Positions 1 through 10,556 of a stretch of DNA of 64,000 nucleotides are shown here, piece by piece. A program made the position numbers and the translations under genes. The stretch covers positions 1 through 64,000 of the forward strand of contig SUXE01000004.1 of the NCBI GenBank assembly GCA_015061115.1, read 5' to 3'. Under the pieces are notes generated by a model. That model had not been told where the DNA came from. It saw only the letters and a program-made list of their open reading frames with translations, and did no database searches. Source of the stretch: Bacteroidales bacterium (GTDB lineage Bacteria; Bacteroidota; Bacteroidia; Bacteroidales; Paludibacteraceae). Position 1 is the first letter of the stretch; each line of letters starts with the position of its first letter.

Positions 1-7
1 CGCTTTC

Positions 8-42
8 AGGAGTCAATCTCATTGAGGTTGACTCCTTTTTTT
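8..42 (+). terminator. Rho-independent terminator
   Basis: A long hairpin with arms at 8-20 and 24-36 and a 3-nt loop is followed by a T-run at 36-42. It presumably ends a plus-strand gene lying just left of the window. Confidence 0.75.
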
Positions 43-537
43 GTGCGCGTCCGCGCGCAAAAGCCGGCGGCGGGGCTTTGGCAACCTCCTTCCACCGACA
101 GTTGCCCGCTCCGCAGGCGACAATCGGTGAGGGTCGTCCGTGGACGATGTGTCACCTTCGGCGACAGGAGCGTCTGGAAGACGCCACGAGCGAAGCGTAA
201 GTAACCCGGGATGAAGTCCCGGGGTATGAGAGCCACAACACTCACGCTTTGCCTGGAAGGCAATACAAATCGTTCCTCTTCCATCATCAATCATCAACCA
301 TCAATCTCTCTTTCCCCGACAGTTGCCCGCTCCGCAGGCGACAACCGGTTGCGGCCGTCCAGGGACGGTGTGTCACCTTCGGCGACGGAAAAATCCTCCA
401 CCATCAATCATCCATCATCAACCATCAATCATCAATCTTCCACCATCCATCATCAATCTTCCATCATCAATCGTCTCTTTTTATTATTGTGTTAATATCT
501 ATTTTTCTCTCGTCTGTGTAAATCGGCGGATTTTGGA
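43..537. repeat. Repeat-rich spacer upstream of mutS
   Basis: No convincing gene is present. Two copies of a ~71-bp sequence starting GACAGTTGCCCGCTCCGCAG lie at 97-169 and 318-388. Between them is a strong hairpin (CCCGGGA 205-211 with TCCCGGG 217-223). From about 281 to 475 the DNA is low-complexity, built from variants of CATCAATC, CATCATCAATC and CACCATC. Short open frames here simply follow the repeats. Confidence 0.7.
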
Positions 538-545
538 TAATTTTG
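538..545 (+). promoter_or_regulatory. Candidate -7 promoter box for mutS
   Basis: TAATTTTG matches the Bacteroidetes -7 consensus TAnnTTTG and lies 53 bp before the mutS start codon. No good -33 TTTG element was seen. Confidence 0.45.
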
Positions 546-598
546 TGGCTGAGTGAAAATCGGGGATGTATGGAGATATCCCCTAAAATATAAGAGAC

Positions 599-3238
599 GT
601 GGCAGAAAAAAGTGAAACGCCTTTAATGAGGCAATATTCCGAGTATAAATCGCAGTATCCTGATGCGATCCTTCTTTTCCGTGTTGGTGATTTCTATGAA
701 ACTTTTGGCGACGACGCGATAAAAGCGTCTGAGGCTCTTGGCATCACACTTACTAAACGTAACAACGGTGGTGGCTCGGGTGATATGCCTCTTGCCGGTT
801 TCCCCCATCACGCTCTCGACACTTATCTGCCTAAACTTGTACGCCACGGTTATCGTGTGGCGATTTGCGACCAGCTTGAGGATCCTAAACAGGCTAAAGG
901 TCTTGTGAAACGTGGCATCACGGAGCTTTCTACTCCAGGTGTTACGATGAGTGAGAATATCCTTGATCCACGTGAGAATAATTTCTTGTGCGCGGTCTGC
1001 CGTAGCAAAGAAAAAAAGTCTAATGACATCTACGGAGTGTCGTTCCTCGACATCTCCACGGGTGAGTATCTGCTTTCACAGGGTAAGCAGGACTACGTCG
1101 ACAAACTGCTTTCCGTCTACACTCCTAAGGAGATCTTGATCGAAAGGGGCTGCAGACGTGATTTTGAGGATTCTTTCTCAAAACATTATCTTGTGAATGA
1201 ACTTGATGATTGGGCTTTCACTCCTGACAGCGCACGTGGTAAACTTCTTGCCCATTTCAACACTACGTCTCTGAAAGGATTTGGTGTGGAAAATCTTCAG
1301 GTGGGGCAGGTTGCCGCAGGCGCGATCCTTCATTATCTCGACTATACCCAACATAAAAATATCAGCCACGTCAATTCAATCCGTCGTATCGAGGAGGAGA
1401 AATATGTCTGGATGGACCGTTTCACGGTACGTAACCTTGAACTTTTCCCTACGTCGGACGAAAACCAACGTTCGCTTCTCGGCATTATCAATGAGACGAT
1501 GACTCCTATGGGTTCACGTCAGATGATGCGTTGGCTGGCTCAACCTCTTAAAGAGGTCACTCCAATCGTAGAGCGTCATGAGATTGTCGAGACGTTGTTC
1601 CAGGAGAAACAATTGCGTGAGCTCCTCAACGAATGTCTGCCTCAGATCGGCGATATGGAACGTATAGTCTCTAAAATCGCTGCCAAACGTGCCAATCCAC
1701 GTGATGTGCTGGCTTTGTGCTCGGCATTGAAGATGGTGGGGCCTATTAAAATGGCTTGCTCCCAGAGCAGCAACGTCAACCTTCAAGGAATGGCTGAGCG
1801 TCTTAATCCTTGTGAGCATATATGCTCTAAGATCGACGCGATGATTGTGCCGAATCCTCCTGCTTTATTGTCGAAGGGTGGTGTGATCGCTCCTGGATAT
1901 AATGAGGATCTTGATAGTTGGAGACGTATTTCTACCAACAGCAAGGATGTGCTTTTGCAGATCCAGGATGAGGAGACAGCTCGCACAGGCATCACATCCC
2001 TTAAAGTGGGCTACAATAATGTCTTCGGCTATTATCTTGAGGTGCGAAACACTCATAAGGATAAGGTTCCTCAGGAGTGGATCCGTAAGCAGACGCTTAC
2101 AGGAGCTGAACGCTATATCACTCCTGAATTGAAAGAACTTGAAGCAAAAATCACTAAGGCGGAGGAGATGATAATCCCGTTGGAGACGCGATTGTTCATG
2201 GAGCTTATCGATGAGCTCGCCGATTATATCTCACCTGTCCAGACTGACACTTCTATAATTGCGCAACTTGATTGTTTGATGTCTTTTGTGTCAATTTCTG
2301 AAAAATACAAGTATGTGAGACCAGTGGTTGACGACAGTCTTGTGATTGATATTCGTGAGGGACGTCATCCTGTGATCGAACGTCAGTTGCCAATAGACAG
2401 CCCATATATCGCCAACAGTGTGGAGCTTGACAATGAGAAGAGGCAGATTATGATGATCACCGGTCCTAATATGGCTGGTAAGTCGGCATTGCTTCGTCAG
2501 ACTGCTTTGATTGTTGTGTTGGCTCAGATTGGATGTTTCGTACCTGCTGACAGTGCCCACATTGGAGTCGTTGATAAGATATTCACACGTGTGGGAGCTT
2601 CTGACAATATCTCGATGGGCGAATCAACGTTTATGGTGGAGATGACGGAAGCGTCGAGCATCATCAACAATATCACCGACCGTTCACTTGTGCTGTTCGA
2701 TGAGCTTGGCCGTGGAACTTCCACTTATGACGGAATCTCAATCGCATGGGCTATCGTGGAGTATCTTCATGAGAATCCAAAGGCTAATCCTAAAACTCTC
2801 TTCGCCACTCACTACCATGAGCTTAACGAGATGGAAAACACGTTTGATCGAGTGAAAAACTATAATGTGTCGGTACGTGAGGCAGATGGTAAGGTGATAT
2901 TCTTGCGTAAACTGAAAGAGGGTGGAAGTGAACACAGTTTCGGTATTCATGTGGCTAAACTTGCAGGTATGCCGTCTACTGTCGTAGATAGAGCAAACGA
3001 GATTCTGCACCGTCTTGAAGAACAACATAGGGATACAGACGTCACAACTGAGAAAATAAAGAAAGCTACGGAGCCTAAACTTCCAGCCGGCACACAGCTG
3101 AGTATTTTCCAACTTGATGATCCTACACTTTCTCAAGTGCGTGATGAGATTCTGACAATTGATATCGACAATCTGACGCCGATTGAAGCTTTGAACAAAC
3201 TTCATGAAGTAAAAAAAATATTGCTCGGAAAAAGTTAA
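599..3238 (+). CDS. mutS: DNA mismatch repair ATPase MutS
   Basis: Cytosolic mismatch-recognition ATPase that starts methyl-independent mismatch repair together with MutL. The protein is 879 residues, a normal MutS length. The N-terminal mismatch-binding domain carries the Phe-x-Glu wedge (FYETF, about residues 32-36). The core and clamp domains follow, then the C-terminal ABC-type ATPase: Walker A GPNMAGKS at 622-629, signature region SMGEST, Walker B LVLFDE with Asp701/Glu702, and the ATHYHE switch. The start is GTG at 599; no in-frame ATG gives a better N-terminus and the protein aligns from MAEKSETPL onward. It appears to be monocistronic, with a candidate promoter upstream. Confidence 0.97.
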   Translation: MAEKSETPLMRQYSEYKSQYPDAILLFRVGDFYETFGDDAIKASEALGITLTKRNNGGGSGDMPLAGFPHHALDTYLPKLVRHGYRVAICDQLEDPKQAKGLVKRGITELSTPGVTMSENILDPRENNFLCAVCRSKEKKSNDIYGVSFLDISTGEYLLSQGKQDYVDKLLSVYTPKEILIERGCRRDFEDSFSKHYLVNELDDWAFTPDSARGKLLAHFNTTSLKGFGVENLQVGQVAAGAILHYLDYTQHKNISHVNSIRRIEEEKYVWMDRFTVRNLELFPTSDENQRSLLGIINETMTPMGSRQMMRWLAQPLKEVTPIVERHEIVETLFQEKQLRELLNECLPQIGDMERIVSKIAAKRANPRDVLALCSALKMVGPIKMACSQSSNVNLQGMAERLNPCEHICSKIDAMIVPNPPALLSKGGVIAPGYNEDLDSWRRISTNSKDVLLQIQDEETARTGITSLKVGYNNVFGYYLEVRNTHKDKVPQEWIRKQTLTGAERYITPELKELEAKITKAEEMIIPLETRLFMELIDELADYISPVQTDTSIIAQLDCLMSFVSISEKYKYVRPVVDDSLVIDIREGRHPVIERQLPIDSPYIANSVELDNEKRQIMMITGPNMAGKSALLRQTALIVVLAQIGCFVPADSAHIGVVDKIFTRVGASDNISMGESTFMVEMTEASSIINNITDRSLVLFDELGRGTSTYDGISIAWAIVEYLHENPKANPKTLFATHYHELNEMENTFDRVKNYNVSVREADGKVIFLRKLKEGGSEHSFGIHVAKLAGMPSTVVDRANEILHRLEEQHRDTDVTTEKIKKATEPKLPAGTQLSIFQLDDPTLSQVRDEILTIDIDNLTPIEALNKLHEVKKILLGKS

Positions 3239-3340
3239 AAATCAACAAGAAATTTGTTTTTTGAATATAAAGGGATATATTTGCCAGTATTATGACATAA
3301 AGTCATGATGATAAATAAATTAATTAAAGTAATAGGGCAT

Positions 3341-4123
3341 ATGATTAAACTAAGGAATTTTTGGGTGGCACTTGCAATTGGCTGTGCTTTCTCGATGGGA
3401 ACTTCTTCTTGTGGCGACGACGATGATGATGAACCTAAACAGGAAGTTAATAATGTTGTGACTCCTACTGAGGCAGGTGATCTAATGAAGGATATTGTAG
3501 AAAAATCAGAGGAAAAAGGCAGCAATATTTTAGCTCAGGCTACTTCTATGACAAAGGATCAGTTGCAGAATCTTGCCGAGACTATTATTGAGTACAATAA
3601 TAATAAGAATAATACATCATGGATGCAATCATTCGTTGATGCTGCAGGATCGGAAGATAATGCAAAGAAGGCTGCTGAGTTGTTGGATGAAGCTATCTCA
3701 GGACTTGTAGATTATGGTGTTGTGATGGACGAGATTACAACAAAGGATTTGCTGGATACTTTCTCTGAGATTTTTGAAGGAAAAGAACAACTTGGTGAGG
3801 GCGAGGCTGACGGTATCGCACAGGGCGCAACACACAAGGATTTGTTTGACGCAATTTATGAAGAGCAACTTGCTTCTATCCCTGCTACAAATGAGGGATT
3901 GAGTCAAATGGTTGGAGTATTCAGTTCTCTACCTGAGAATCAGCAGAAAGAGATGATTAGCATCCTTGTGGCATGGTCTAACAAGTCTCAGGATGAAGCT
4001 TGGAAGAAGGGATTCTTGGAAGGAACTAAGTTGGATGCTGCATCTCAGCAGGGTCTTAAGGAAAAACTAGATTTCTTTGCTACAGAAGAGATTGTAAATT
4101 TGGTAGCAAAAGCGTACAATTAA
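3341..4123 (+). CDS. Putative lipoprotein, function unknown
   Basis: Predicted outer-membrane lipoprotein of 260 residues. The N-terminus has a basic start (MIKLRNF), a hydrophobic stretch and a lipobox ending TSSC, followed at once by an acidic GDDDDD tract, a common surface-export context in Bacteroidetes. The rest is mostly alpha-helical and acidic, with no family I recognise. ATG 3341 is chosen because it puts the signal peptide at the N-terminus; the frame extends 12 codons upstream to 3305. A strong terminator follows, so it is probably transcribed alone. Confidence 0.75.
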   Translation: MIKLRNFWVALAIGCAFSMGTSSCGDDDDDEPKQEVNNVVTPTEAGDLMKDIVEKSEEKGSNILAQATSMTKDQLQNLAETIIEYNNNKNNTSWMQSFVDAAGSEDNAKKAAELLDEAISGLVDYGVVMDEITTKDLLDTFSEIFEGKEQLGEGEADGIAQGATHKDLFDAIYEEQLASIPATNEGLSQMVGVFSSLPENQQKEMISILVAWSNKSQDEAWKKGFLEGTKLDAASQQGLKEKLDFFATEEIVNLVAKAYN

Positions 4124-4142
4124 TTAATAAATGAGAAACAAA

Positions 4143-4174
4143 AAACGCAGGCATTTAGGTGTCTGCGTTTTTTT
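4143..4174 (+). terminator. Rho-independent terminator
   Basis: AAACGCAG (4143-4150) pairs with CTGCGTTT (4163-4170) and is followed by a T-run. It lies 20 bp past the lipoprotein stop. Confidence 0.8.
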
Positions 4175-4229
4175 ATGTGTCTGCCATTCAACTATCTCGA
4201 ATGTGAAGCTATCAATCTCGTAGTTGTAT

Positions 4230-5342
4230 CTATTTCCAAAGATCTTCGTAGGCCTCTTTTTCCTTCTGCCACTTCTCACAATCTTTTGCTAAAGCAGCAG
4301 CGTCGGCAAACTTTTTGTCTTTTCCTTTCTCTTTTGGATCCGTTTCCACAGCCTTAAACTGGGCAGCTGCTTTCCCAAACTCTTTGGCGAAAAGATAGTA
4401 GATTCCAAGATCGTAGTGGATTGCCGATTCAACCTCTTTATTGATATGTTCGTAGTTTTCCGAGCCTACACTGTCGATGGCGGATTTCAGTACCTCCTCT
4501 ACTCCCTCTGTCTCCATTGCGAAAGCCTCTTTATTCCATTCGTCTTCTTTAAGATAACCCAATCCGCTTTTCAACTTGTTGACCGCATCATTGATCTCAA
4601 GATATTCCGCACCATTTGACGAGCGTTTCTTTGGCCTTGCGAAATAGCAAGTGATGTCTTTGTCCTTAAACATGAATGTGGCACCCACAAGACCAGAGAT
4701 CTTCTTATTGCTATACTCACTCACCACAGCCTCATATGACATGACAGAGGCTTCCTCTTGTACTTTGGCTACTGCGGCTCCCTCGTTTGGCATCCAGCCT
4801 GAATTAAAATTCTTTGCACATTTCACATCTTCTGTGTATATGGAACTTTTATCAGGAAGGGTGATCGCCACATGAAAAGCAAAATCAAGATGCATATATG
4901 CGCAAAAGTATTTACTAGAGCTGTTGAGCTGTGTAGGTATCTGACCCGGTTTCATCTGTGATGCTCCCGGTGGATCTGTGCGAGTAGGCACCCAGAAAGA
5001 ACCAACCTTAATCTTCTGTTTACGCTGCATAGGATTGAATTTGTCTATTGCCAAGGGCGTAAGAGCTTCAAATCTGGAATAACGTACCAAAAAATCAGCC
5101 TCGGCAGGATTATCAGTACGGATAAACGATTCATTATGCAGTTGGGCTACAGCGGCAGTGAACGTACCGTCTTCAGCCAATACTCCGTTCTCCACCAAAG
5201 CATAGACCTTTTTCCCTAGTGACATCTTTAATTTCGGATAAGCGGACATACTGTACTTGCCGATTATCTCCGGCTCAGCTTCCTGCGCCGATATCGACAT
5301 CGCCACAACAGAACAAATCAGGACTAATATTTTCTTAATCAT
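4230..5342 (-). CDS. Exported protein with C-terminal TPR-like region
   Basis: 370 residues with a clear Sec signal peptide (MIKKILVLICSVVAMSISAQ, cleavage after AQ), so periplasmic or outer-membrane-associated. The middle part is rich in beta-strand and matches no family I know. The last ~90 residues look like one or two TPR units (IHYDLGIYYLFAKEFGKAAA) and end in a charged helix. It has its own candidate promoter (box at 5366-5373). Function unknown. Confidence 0.75.
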   Translation of the reverse strand: MIKKILVLICSVVAMSISAQEAEPEIIGKYSMSAYPKLKMSLGKKVYALVENGVLAEDGTFTAAVAQLHNESFIRTDNPAEADFLVRYSRFEALTPLAIDKFNPMQRKQKIKVGSFWVPTRTDPPGASQMKPGQIPTQLNSSSKYFCAYMHLDFAFHVAITLPDKSSIYTEDVKCAKNFNSGWMPNEGAAVAKVQEEASVMSYEAVVSEYSNKKISGLVGATFMFKDKDITCYFARPKKRSSNGAEYLEINDAVNKLKSGLGYLKEDEWNKEAFAMETEGVEEVLKSAIDSVGSENYEHINKEVESAIHYDLGIYYLFAKEFGKAAAQFKAVETDPKEKGKDKKFADAAALAKDCEKWQKEKEAYEDLWK

Positions 5343-5365
5343 ATCTAAATTTTACTATTTCGTCG

Positions 5366-5373
5366 CAAAGGTA
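5366..5373 (-). promoter_or_regulatory. Candidate -7 promoter box (minus)
   Basis: On the minus strand this reads TACCTTTG, fitting TAnnTTTG, 24 bp before the start of the 370-aa exported protein gene. Confidence 0.5.
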
Positions 5374-5381
5374 AAAAAAAA

Positions 5382-5409
5382 TAAAAAAAGACGCAATAAA
5401 ATTGCGTCT
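5382..5409 (-). terminator. Terminator of the LtaS-like gene
   Basis: AGACGCAA (5389-5396) pairs with TTGCGTCT (5402-5409). Reading the minus strand, a run of seven T follows the stem (5382-5388). It lies between the LtaS-like gene and the next promoter. Confidence 0.75.
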
Positions 5410-5488
5410 CTACTATATTTTTATATTTCAAACAATTATCATTGCTTTTCACTTCTATCTATATCTTCTTTTGTGAAATAACATATGA

Positions 5489-7390
5489 TCAATATGATGT
5501 CGCAAACTTACATCCATACTGAAGGTTTGCCTTCATGTATTTTTCAAATGCACCATCTTTTTTGCTAATAAGTTTGAATCCGCCTGCCGTTTCATTCCAT
5601 ACTTCAGAATAACCAGACTCGGGAGTAAAAAGGTAAAGTTTGTCTTTTGTCTTCAAGGCATATTTTTCTCCATAAGCAAAAAAGACAGTGTCTCTCTTAG
5701 ACCGAGCCAGATCTATACCATAACCAAGAAAATCTTTGTAGTTTATACCTGTCAAAGCAAGCATTGTTGGCAAAACATCATATTGTACACCCAAAGTAGG
5801 ATCAACTCTAGGCTCAAGCTCAGGATGATTGAAGATAAGAGGAATATGATTACTAGACAACATGTTTGACACATAGTGTCTTCCATGGTCGGCGACAAAT
5901 ACAAACAAAGCATTTTTTCCCCACTCTGTGTTTCTAACCAAATTATATAACTTTTTTAGCTGAGCATCGGCATAATACACCGCAGCCTCTTCTACACTAA
6001 AACCTTTCTTATGATACTCATCTGGAATATTGTATGGTGGATGGTTCGAACAACCATATACCACACTCAATGTCTTATGTGCTCCGGAAGAAATCAAAGA
6101 ATCCGTTTTATTGACAACAAACTCATACAAATATTCGTCAGGTGCTCCCCAACTTAATGATTGATACTTTTCAGGATAATCATCCAAACAATATTTATAT
6201 TCAAACGGATTTGCCGCAAAGAATCCGAACACGTTGTCAAATGACGGAGCATGAGGAATAAACAATTGTGTTGTATAACCCTCATGACGATAAGCTGTAG
6301 ATATCACAGTCCTTCTTCTCGGAATTTTTTCCATCGAATGGAAATGGGCGAAAGTAGGGGCAGAGCTAAAAGTGGCGCACATTCCCTTTTGAGTTATTAC
6401 TCCTGCACTATAAAAATTACAATAAGACAATGACTTAGCGTATATAGAATCAAGGAATGGCGTAATGTCCTTTGGATATCCAAACGTCTTCATGACCTTT
6501 GCACTCATTCCTTCCATGAGCACAAGAAAAATATGATTGTTTTGCTTTATACTGTTGGCATCAACCTCATGAGGATAATTCTGGTATCTAAACGCTATTT
6601 TCTTTGCCTTGCCAGATGACATAAACCTAAATGTTTTTTTCCCTTTGGAAGACTGCTCACTCGATTTTTCCACATAGAAAAAATCATTCATGGCCGACAA
6701 ATTGAGAAGCAATTGCTCGCTATACTCTGCAAACGAAGTGTTAAGCGGAATGCCTATAATCTTTTGGTACTTCTTTATATGCTTCTCTTTAGGATTACTT
6801 CGTCCTCTGATACCAACAGCCATAAGCAATGCCAGGACAATGAACACAATAATGGAAACAATACGATATTGCTCACCTTCTTTGACAAATTTCTTAAACA
6901 ACAGCCACAACAGGTAGATAAATCCGACACAATAAACGGTTCCTAAAAGAAATGCCACAATATACGTGCCAGATGTCATCATATCCAAGACTTCCTTTCC
7001 TTGTCCAAGAGCCTTGACCGCCTCGAAATTTATATTGGCAAGCTGATACTTCACATATACTATATTGGCTGTACAGACAGCAACTTCAACAAAGTAAATC
7101 GCTGCAGTTATTCCAAATCCTATCTTGGACACCAACTTTGACTCTTTCCCTATTATACTTTGCACACCCAACACAAGTGTGACAGGGACAAGAGCAAGAA
7201 GCGAACAGTGGTTGTCATAAACCAGTCCACGCCCAAAACATTCCAGATACTCGGAAAAAGGAGTGTTATCCTTCAGCGCGATAGAGCTATAAGCAATCTG
7301 TATACCTCGAATTATAGCAAAGGCCAAAAGAGCTGACAAGTGTGTCAATAAAACATACTGCCAATAACTTAATGTTTTCTGTTTTTTCAT
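5489..7390 (-). CDS. LtaS-like phosphoglycerol transferase (alkaline phosphatase superfamily)
   Basis: Integral membrane enzyme of the LTA synthase/sulfatase family, likely to transfer phosphoglycerol or a related group to an envelope glycan or lipid. About five N-terminal transmembrane helices (within residues 10-200) precede a periplasmic catalytic domain. Family landmarks are visible: LVLMEGMS near residue 295 at the metal-binding Glu, VITQKG near 332 at the expected nucleophile Thr, and FVADHGRHY near 500 with the metal-binding Asp-His, followed by SNHIPLIF. I take ATG 7390 (MKKQKTLSYW) as the start; the open frame reaches 7441. In Gram-negative Bacteroidales the acceptor is not known. 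Confidence 0.88.
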   Translation of the reverse strand: MKKQKTLSYWQYVLLTHLSALLAFAIIRGIQIAYSSIALKDNTPFSEYLECFGRGLVYDNHCSLLALVPVTLVLGVQSIIGKESKLVSKIGFGITAAIYFVEVAVCTANIVYVKYQLANINFEAVKALGQGKEVLDMMTSGTYIVAFLLGTVYCVGFIYLLWLLFKKFVKEGEQYRIVSIIVFIVLALLMAVGIRGRSNPKEKHIKKYQKIIGIPLNTSFAEYSEQLLLNLSAMNDFFYVEKSSEQSSKGKKTFRFMSSGKAKKIAFRYQNYPHEVDANSIKQNNHIFLVLMEGMSAKVMKTFGYPKDITPFLDSIYAKSLSYCNFYSAGVITQKGMCATFSSAPTFAHFHSMEKIPRRRTVISTAYRHEGYTTQLFIPHAPSFDNVFGFFAANPFEYKYCLDDYPEKYQSLSWGAPDEYLYEFVVNKTDSLISSGAHKTLSVVYGCSNHPPYNIPDEYHKKGFSVEEAAVYYADAQLKKLYNLVRNTEWGKNALFVFVADHGRHYVSNMLSSNHIPLIFNHPELEPRVDPTLGVQYDVLPTMLALTGINYKDFLGYGIDLARSKRDTVFFAYGEKYALKTKDKLYLFTPESGYSEVWNETAGGFKLISKKDGAFEKYMKANLQYGCKFATSY

Positions 7391-7514
7391 TAGAAGTATT
7401 TTTATGACAACAAAATTAATCAAATTTATCTTCCTTGGCAACCTAAGTTAACAAATAGACATCCAGAGTTTCCAAATTAATAATTTTTTTCGCATATTTG
7501 ACGAAATAAATTTA

Positions 7515-10478
7515 ATGCTTATGAAGTTTTTCCTACATGCGTTGGTCGTTTTTCTGTTTACATTTCATGTACATGCATCGGAAAAGGCCTATGATGCAGC
7601 ACATGATTTGGCAAAAAAATATTGCCAGAACCCTTCCTTAAAGAAGACGGGAATAAAACCGACTTCCACAACACTTCGTTCTGCCTCAGAAGAAATTCCA
7701 TCATATTTCATTTTCTCTGATGATGCGACGGATATGTTCTGTATCGTATCAGCAGAAGAAGAAAAAGTGATTGGCTACGGCGACAACTATTCTGATGAAT
7801 TGCCTCCACAACTTCAAGCAGCACTGGATATGTATGCAGCGTCAGATCAAAATCGTCCTGCATTAAGAAGTGCAAAAAACAGAGAAAATATCCCGGCTTT
7901 CATGGATGTCGTGTTCAGCACTCGTTCGCCATACAATAAATTTATCCCTGAACGCGATGGCTCCGGTCCTCCTGTCGGCTGTGTGCCTGTGGCATTAGCC
8001 CAGATAGCCAAATATTATGAGCATCCATCAAAATTGATGAATGACATTCCCGGTTATTCTCACTATTCAACGACTTCTACTGATACGATCTTCCAAATTG
8101 AAGGTCAAAAAGCAGAAGGTCGTACTTACAACTGGAACCTCATCCTGAACCATTACCCAAAAGACACAACTGAAGAGCTGAACAACGAAGTCGCAAAACT
8201 GATGTGGGACTGTGCAAGAAGTGTAGAAACAGCATTCGCTCAAAGTGGAAGTTCCGCACTCACCGACATGTTTTTTTACTCCCTGATACACTATTTCGGA
8301 TACAATAGCGACTCTCTAAAGAAAATATCAAGAAGTACTTATTATCGTGAAGAATGGCTCGATTTAATACATGAAGAATTGAGTAAAAAACGTCCTATCT
8401 ACATGTCTGGCACCTCATACGATCATGGCGGACATGCCTTTGTTTGCGACGGATACGTCGACGGATACTTGCATATCAACTGGGGATGGAACGGTTCACA
8501 CGATGGCTATTTCGACGTCGACATACTAGACTGCAGCCACAATAAAAACAAAGAACAGACTTCTCCAGACAACGGATACTCGTTCTTCGAAACAGTAATA
8601 ATAGGTATCGTTCCTGGCGAAGGGAAAACGGAATACACAAAACCACAATCAGCCAAAACTATTGTGCAGACAAAACAAGACAGTTTTTCCGTCGACGCAA
8701 AATTCAGAGCTACAGACAATGGTTTTATGATGTATGCATCCATCGATGCATACAAAACAGACATAGATCACGAAAAGCCATTCACTTTGGGCTATATCGA
8801 CAAAACTGGTAATACTTTCTTTATGAAGGACGGAGAACCTAATTTTCCTCGTTCGAATACTGTAAAAATCAATGCAAATAAGGAATTTGACAAGTCGTAT
8901 CTTGGCAAAAAAATAAAACTACTCATATTGGAATCAGAAAATAACGAGACTGAGGATCTTGTTCAAGACACCATCTACAAATGGTGGCATCCATCTAATC
9001 TGTTTGACACAATCATTATTTCTGTTCCAGACTCAATCGTAAACAGCAATGAAATCATTGAGCCTAAAGAGGTTAGTTTTATTGGCGAATATATCGACTC
9101 TTCCATTGTTTTGAACATTGAATTCCAAGCAGAAAAGCCAGAGGGAAGTATGAAATACCTCACTTTGGCAATTGCCGTGGATGGAGACACTCTAATATCT
9201 GAAACCACTAAGAATGCGTTCTCTACAGAAAGCGAAGAACTAATATACATCAAAAGGACTTTCATAAATCCTGATCTGGATCGTGAAATGTCCTTGTTAG
9301 TGATGCAAACCGATAATTCCTCAGATATCAAACCCAACAAAAAAATTTGGAGTATCTGTAAAAACTTCAAGCCTATCACTTTCAAGTTGTCAGATTGCAA
9401 AATTTTCTCAAAAGAATTGGTGGTGGACACCATTATACATACCACAAAAGGGACAAAACAAAGTTTTGAGATCACATTCACGAATCCAACGCCATATGAG
9501 TATTATAGCGATATTTACTTTCTTATCAACAATAAAGAAGCTACTGGCATAATGATGGACATACCTGCTGGTGGAACAGCAAAAAGAATTATAGAACGTG
9601 ACATGCCTTTGTTTACAAGGTATATTAATGGACTATTCTCCATATATAACAACTTTGATGCCGTCGCAGAAATGGTATTTACAAAAGACACTTTCAGCCA
9701 TGTGTTCTATGCCTTAAATGGAGGTGATGAAACGACCCTCTCTCTCCAGATTCTAAACGGCACAAAGAAAGATTACTCCAACACATTCGTTTTGGTCAGC
9801 GATACTGATACCATTGCCAGCCAGACGGTAACTGTTGATCCGTCAACCATTGCCCAGTTCAACCATTCTCTTCCTGTAATTGCAAGTGACACCGACTACA
9901 TACCATTAGATTATGTTCCATATGCCTTTTACGACAATGAGAACAATCTATTAGGATATGTGTTTCCATTGAAATACTATGGGAATATTTCTCAATCAAT
10001 CGATAATGGAGACAAGTATATTCACATTAAATTGAGACCGATAATAGACTCTATAATGCCACCTATTATAATCGGTGTCACTTCTTCAATAGAAGATACC
10101 AACGGATACCAAAGAAGGAAATACACTCCTAATCCTGATGATTCATCTATTTCCATAAAATTCAGGCTGAGTGATCTTTTCTCTCTAAAAAATCCTAAAT
10201 ATATAGGTCTTTGCAAAGAAGACGGCACTTTCTATGCTTACATGGGATTGTTGTGGGAGAATTCATCGTTTAATATTCTTTCGAACAGTATCTTTATCAT
10301 TGCTGTCGACGGTGGTATACAGATATCTTCAGATGTAGATATTCCGTCATTGCCAATATTCAATGTCAATGGCTGTCTGATTAAAACGGTGGAAATAAAA
10401 CAAAATACATCTCTGTTTGTGCCTCTGTCAAAAGGCGTCTATATTGTCGGCAACAAAAAGGTTTTGATTACGTTGTAG
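7515..10478 (+). CDS. Secreted C10 (streptopain/interpain-type) cysteine protease
   Basis: 987-residue exported protease. A signal peptide (to about residue 22) and a ~100-residue propeptide of the Spi/SpeB inhibitor type precede the C10 catalytic domain. The nucleophile is Cys156 in PPVGCVPVALAQ and the catalytic His is 307 in GGHAFVCDGY; the following HINWGWNG is also typical. The 151-residue spacing resembles streptopain. The remaining ~600 residues are beta-rich, unassigned, and end in a short region (GVYIVGNKKVLI) that resembles a type A T9SS sorting tail. The family includes interpain A and PrtT, which degrade host proteins. The second ATG at 7521 is an alternative start. Confidence 0.9.
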   Translation: MLMKFFLHALVVFLFTFHVHASEKAYDAAHDLAKKYCQNPSLKKTGIKPTSTTLRSASEEIPSYFIFSDDATDMFCIVSAEEEKVIGYGDNYSDELPPQLQAALDMYAASDQNRPALRSAKNRENIPAFMDVVFSTRSPYNKFIPERDGSGPPVGCVPVALAQIAKYYEHPSKLMNDIPGYSHYSTTSTDTIFQIEGQKAEGRTYNWNLILNHYPKDTTEELNNEVAKLMWDCARSVETAFAQSGSSALTDMFFYSLIHYFGYNSDSLKKISRSTYYREEWLDLIHEELSKKRPIYMSGTSYDHGGHAFVCDGYVDGYLHINWGWNGSHDGYFDVDILDCSHNKNKEQTSPDNGYSFFETVIIGIVPGEGKTEYTKPQSAKTIVQTKQDSFSVDAKFRATDNGFMMYASIDAYKTDIDHEKPFTLGYIDKTGNTFFMKDGEPNFPRSNTVKINANKEFDKSYLGKKIKLLILESENNETEDLVQDTIYKWWHPSNLFDTIIISVPDSIVNSNEIIEPKEVSFIGEYIDSSIVLNIEFQAEKPEGSMKYLTLAIAVDGDTLISETTKNAFSTESEELIYIKRTFINPDLDREMSLLVMQTDNSSDIKPNKKIWSICKNFKPITFKLSDCKIFSKELVVDTIIHTTKGTKQSFEITFTNPTPYEYYSDIYFLINNKEATGIMMDIPAGGTAKRIIERDMPLFTRYINGLFSIYNNFDAVAEMVFTKDTFSHVFYALNGGDETTLSLQILNGTKKDYSNTFVLVSDTDTIASQTVTVDPSTIAQFNHSLPVIASDTDYIPLDYVPYAFYDNENNLLGYVFPLKYYGNISQSIDNGDKYIHIKLRPIIDSIMPPIIIGVTSSIEDTNGYQRRKYTPNPDDSSISIKFRLSDLFSLKNPKYIGLCKEDGTFYAYMGLLWENSSFNILSNSIFIIAVDGGIQISSDVDIPSLPIFNVNGCLIKTVEIKQNTSLFVPLSKGVYIVGNKKVLITL

Positions 10479-10480
10479 AG

Positions 10481-10496
10481 ACGCACGGACGTGCGT
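10481..10496. repeat. Palindromic repeat, family copy 1
   Basis: ACGCAC and GTGCGT around a 4-nt centre, preceded by GAG. It directly follows the C10 protease stop. The same palindrome family occurs at 10525, 21225 and 33339. Confidence 0.6.
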
Positions 10497-10524
10497 GTAA
10501 TACATGTAATAAATATAAATAAAA

Positions 10525-10548
10525 AGAGACGCACAACCGTGCGTCTCT
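10525..10548. terminator. Bidirectional palindrome/terminator, family copy 2
   Basis: AGAGACGCAC (10525-10534) pairs with GTGCGTCTCT (10539-10548) around AACC. An A-run precedes it and T-rich sequence follows, so it can terminate both the C10 protease and the convergent tadA gene. Confidence 0.7.
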
Positions 10549-10556
10549 ATCTGTTT

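Noticed and set aside
211-521. Two plus-strand ORFs before mutS
   Set aside because: They follow the TCATCA-type low-complexity repeats and have no plausible protein features.
7493-7500. CATATTTG promoter box before the C10 protease
   Set aside because: One mismatch to the consensus and only 15 bp before the ATG, leaving almost no leader; not listed as a feature.
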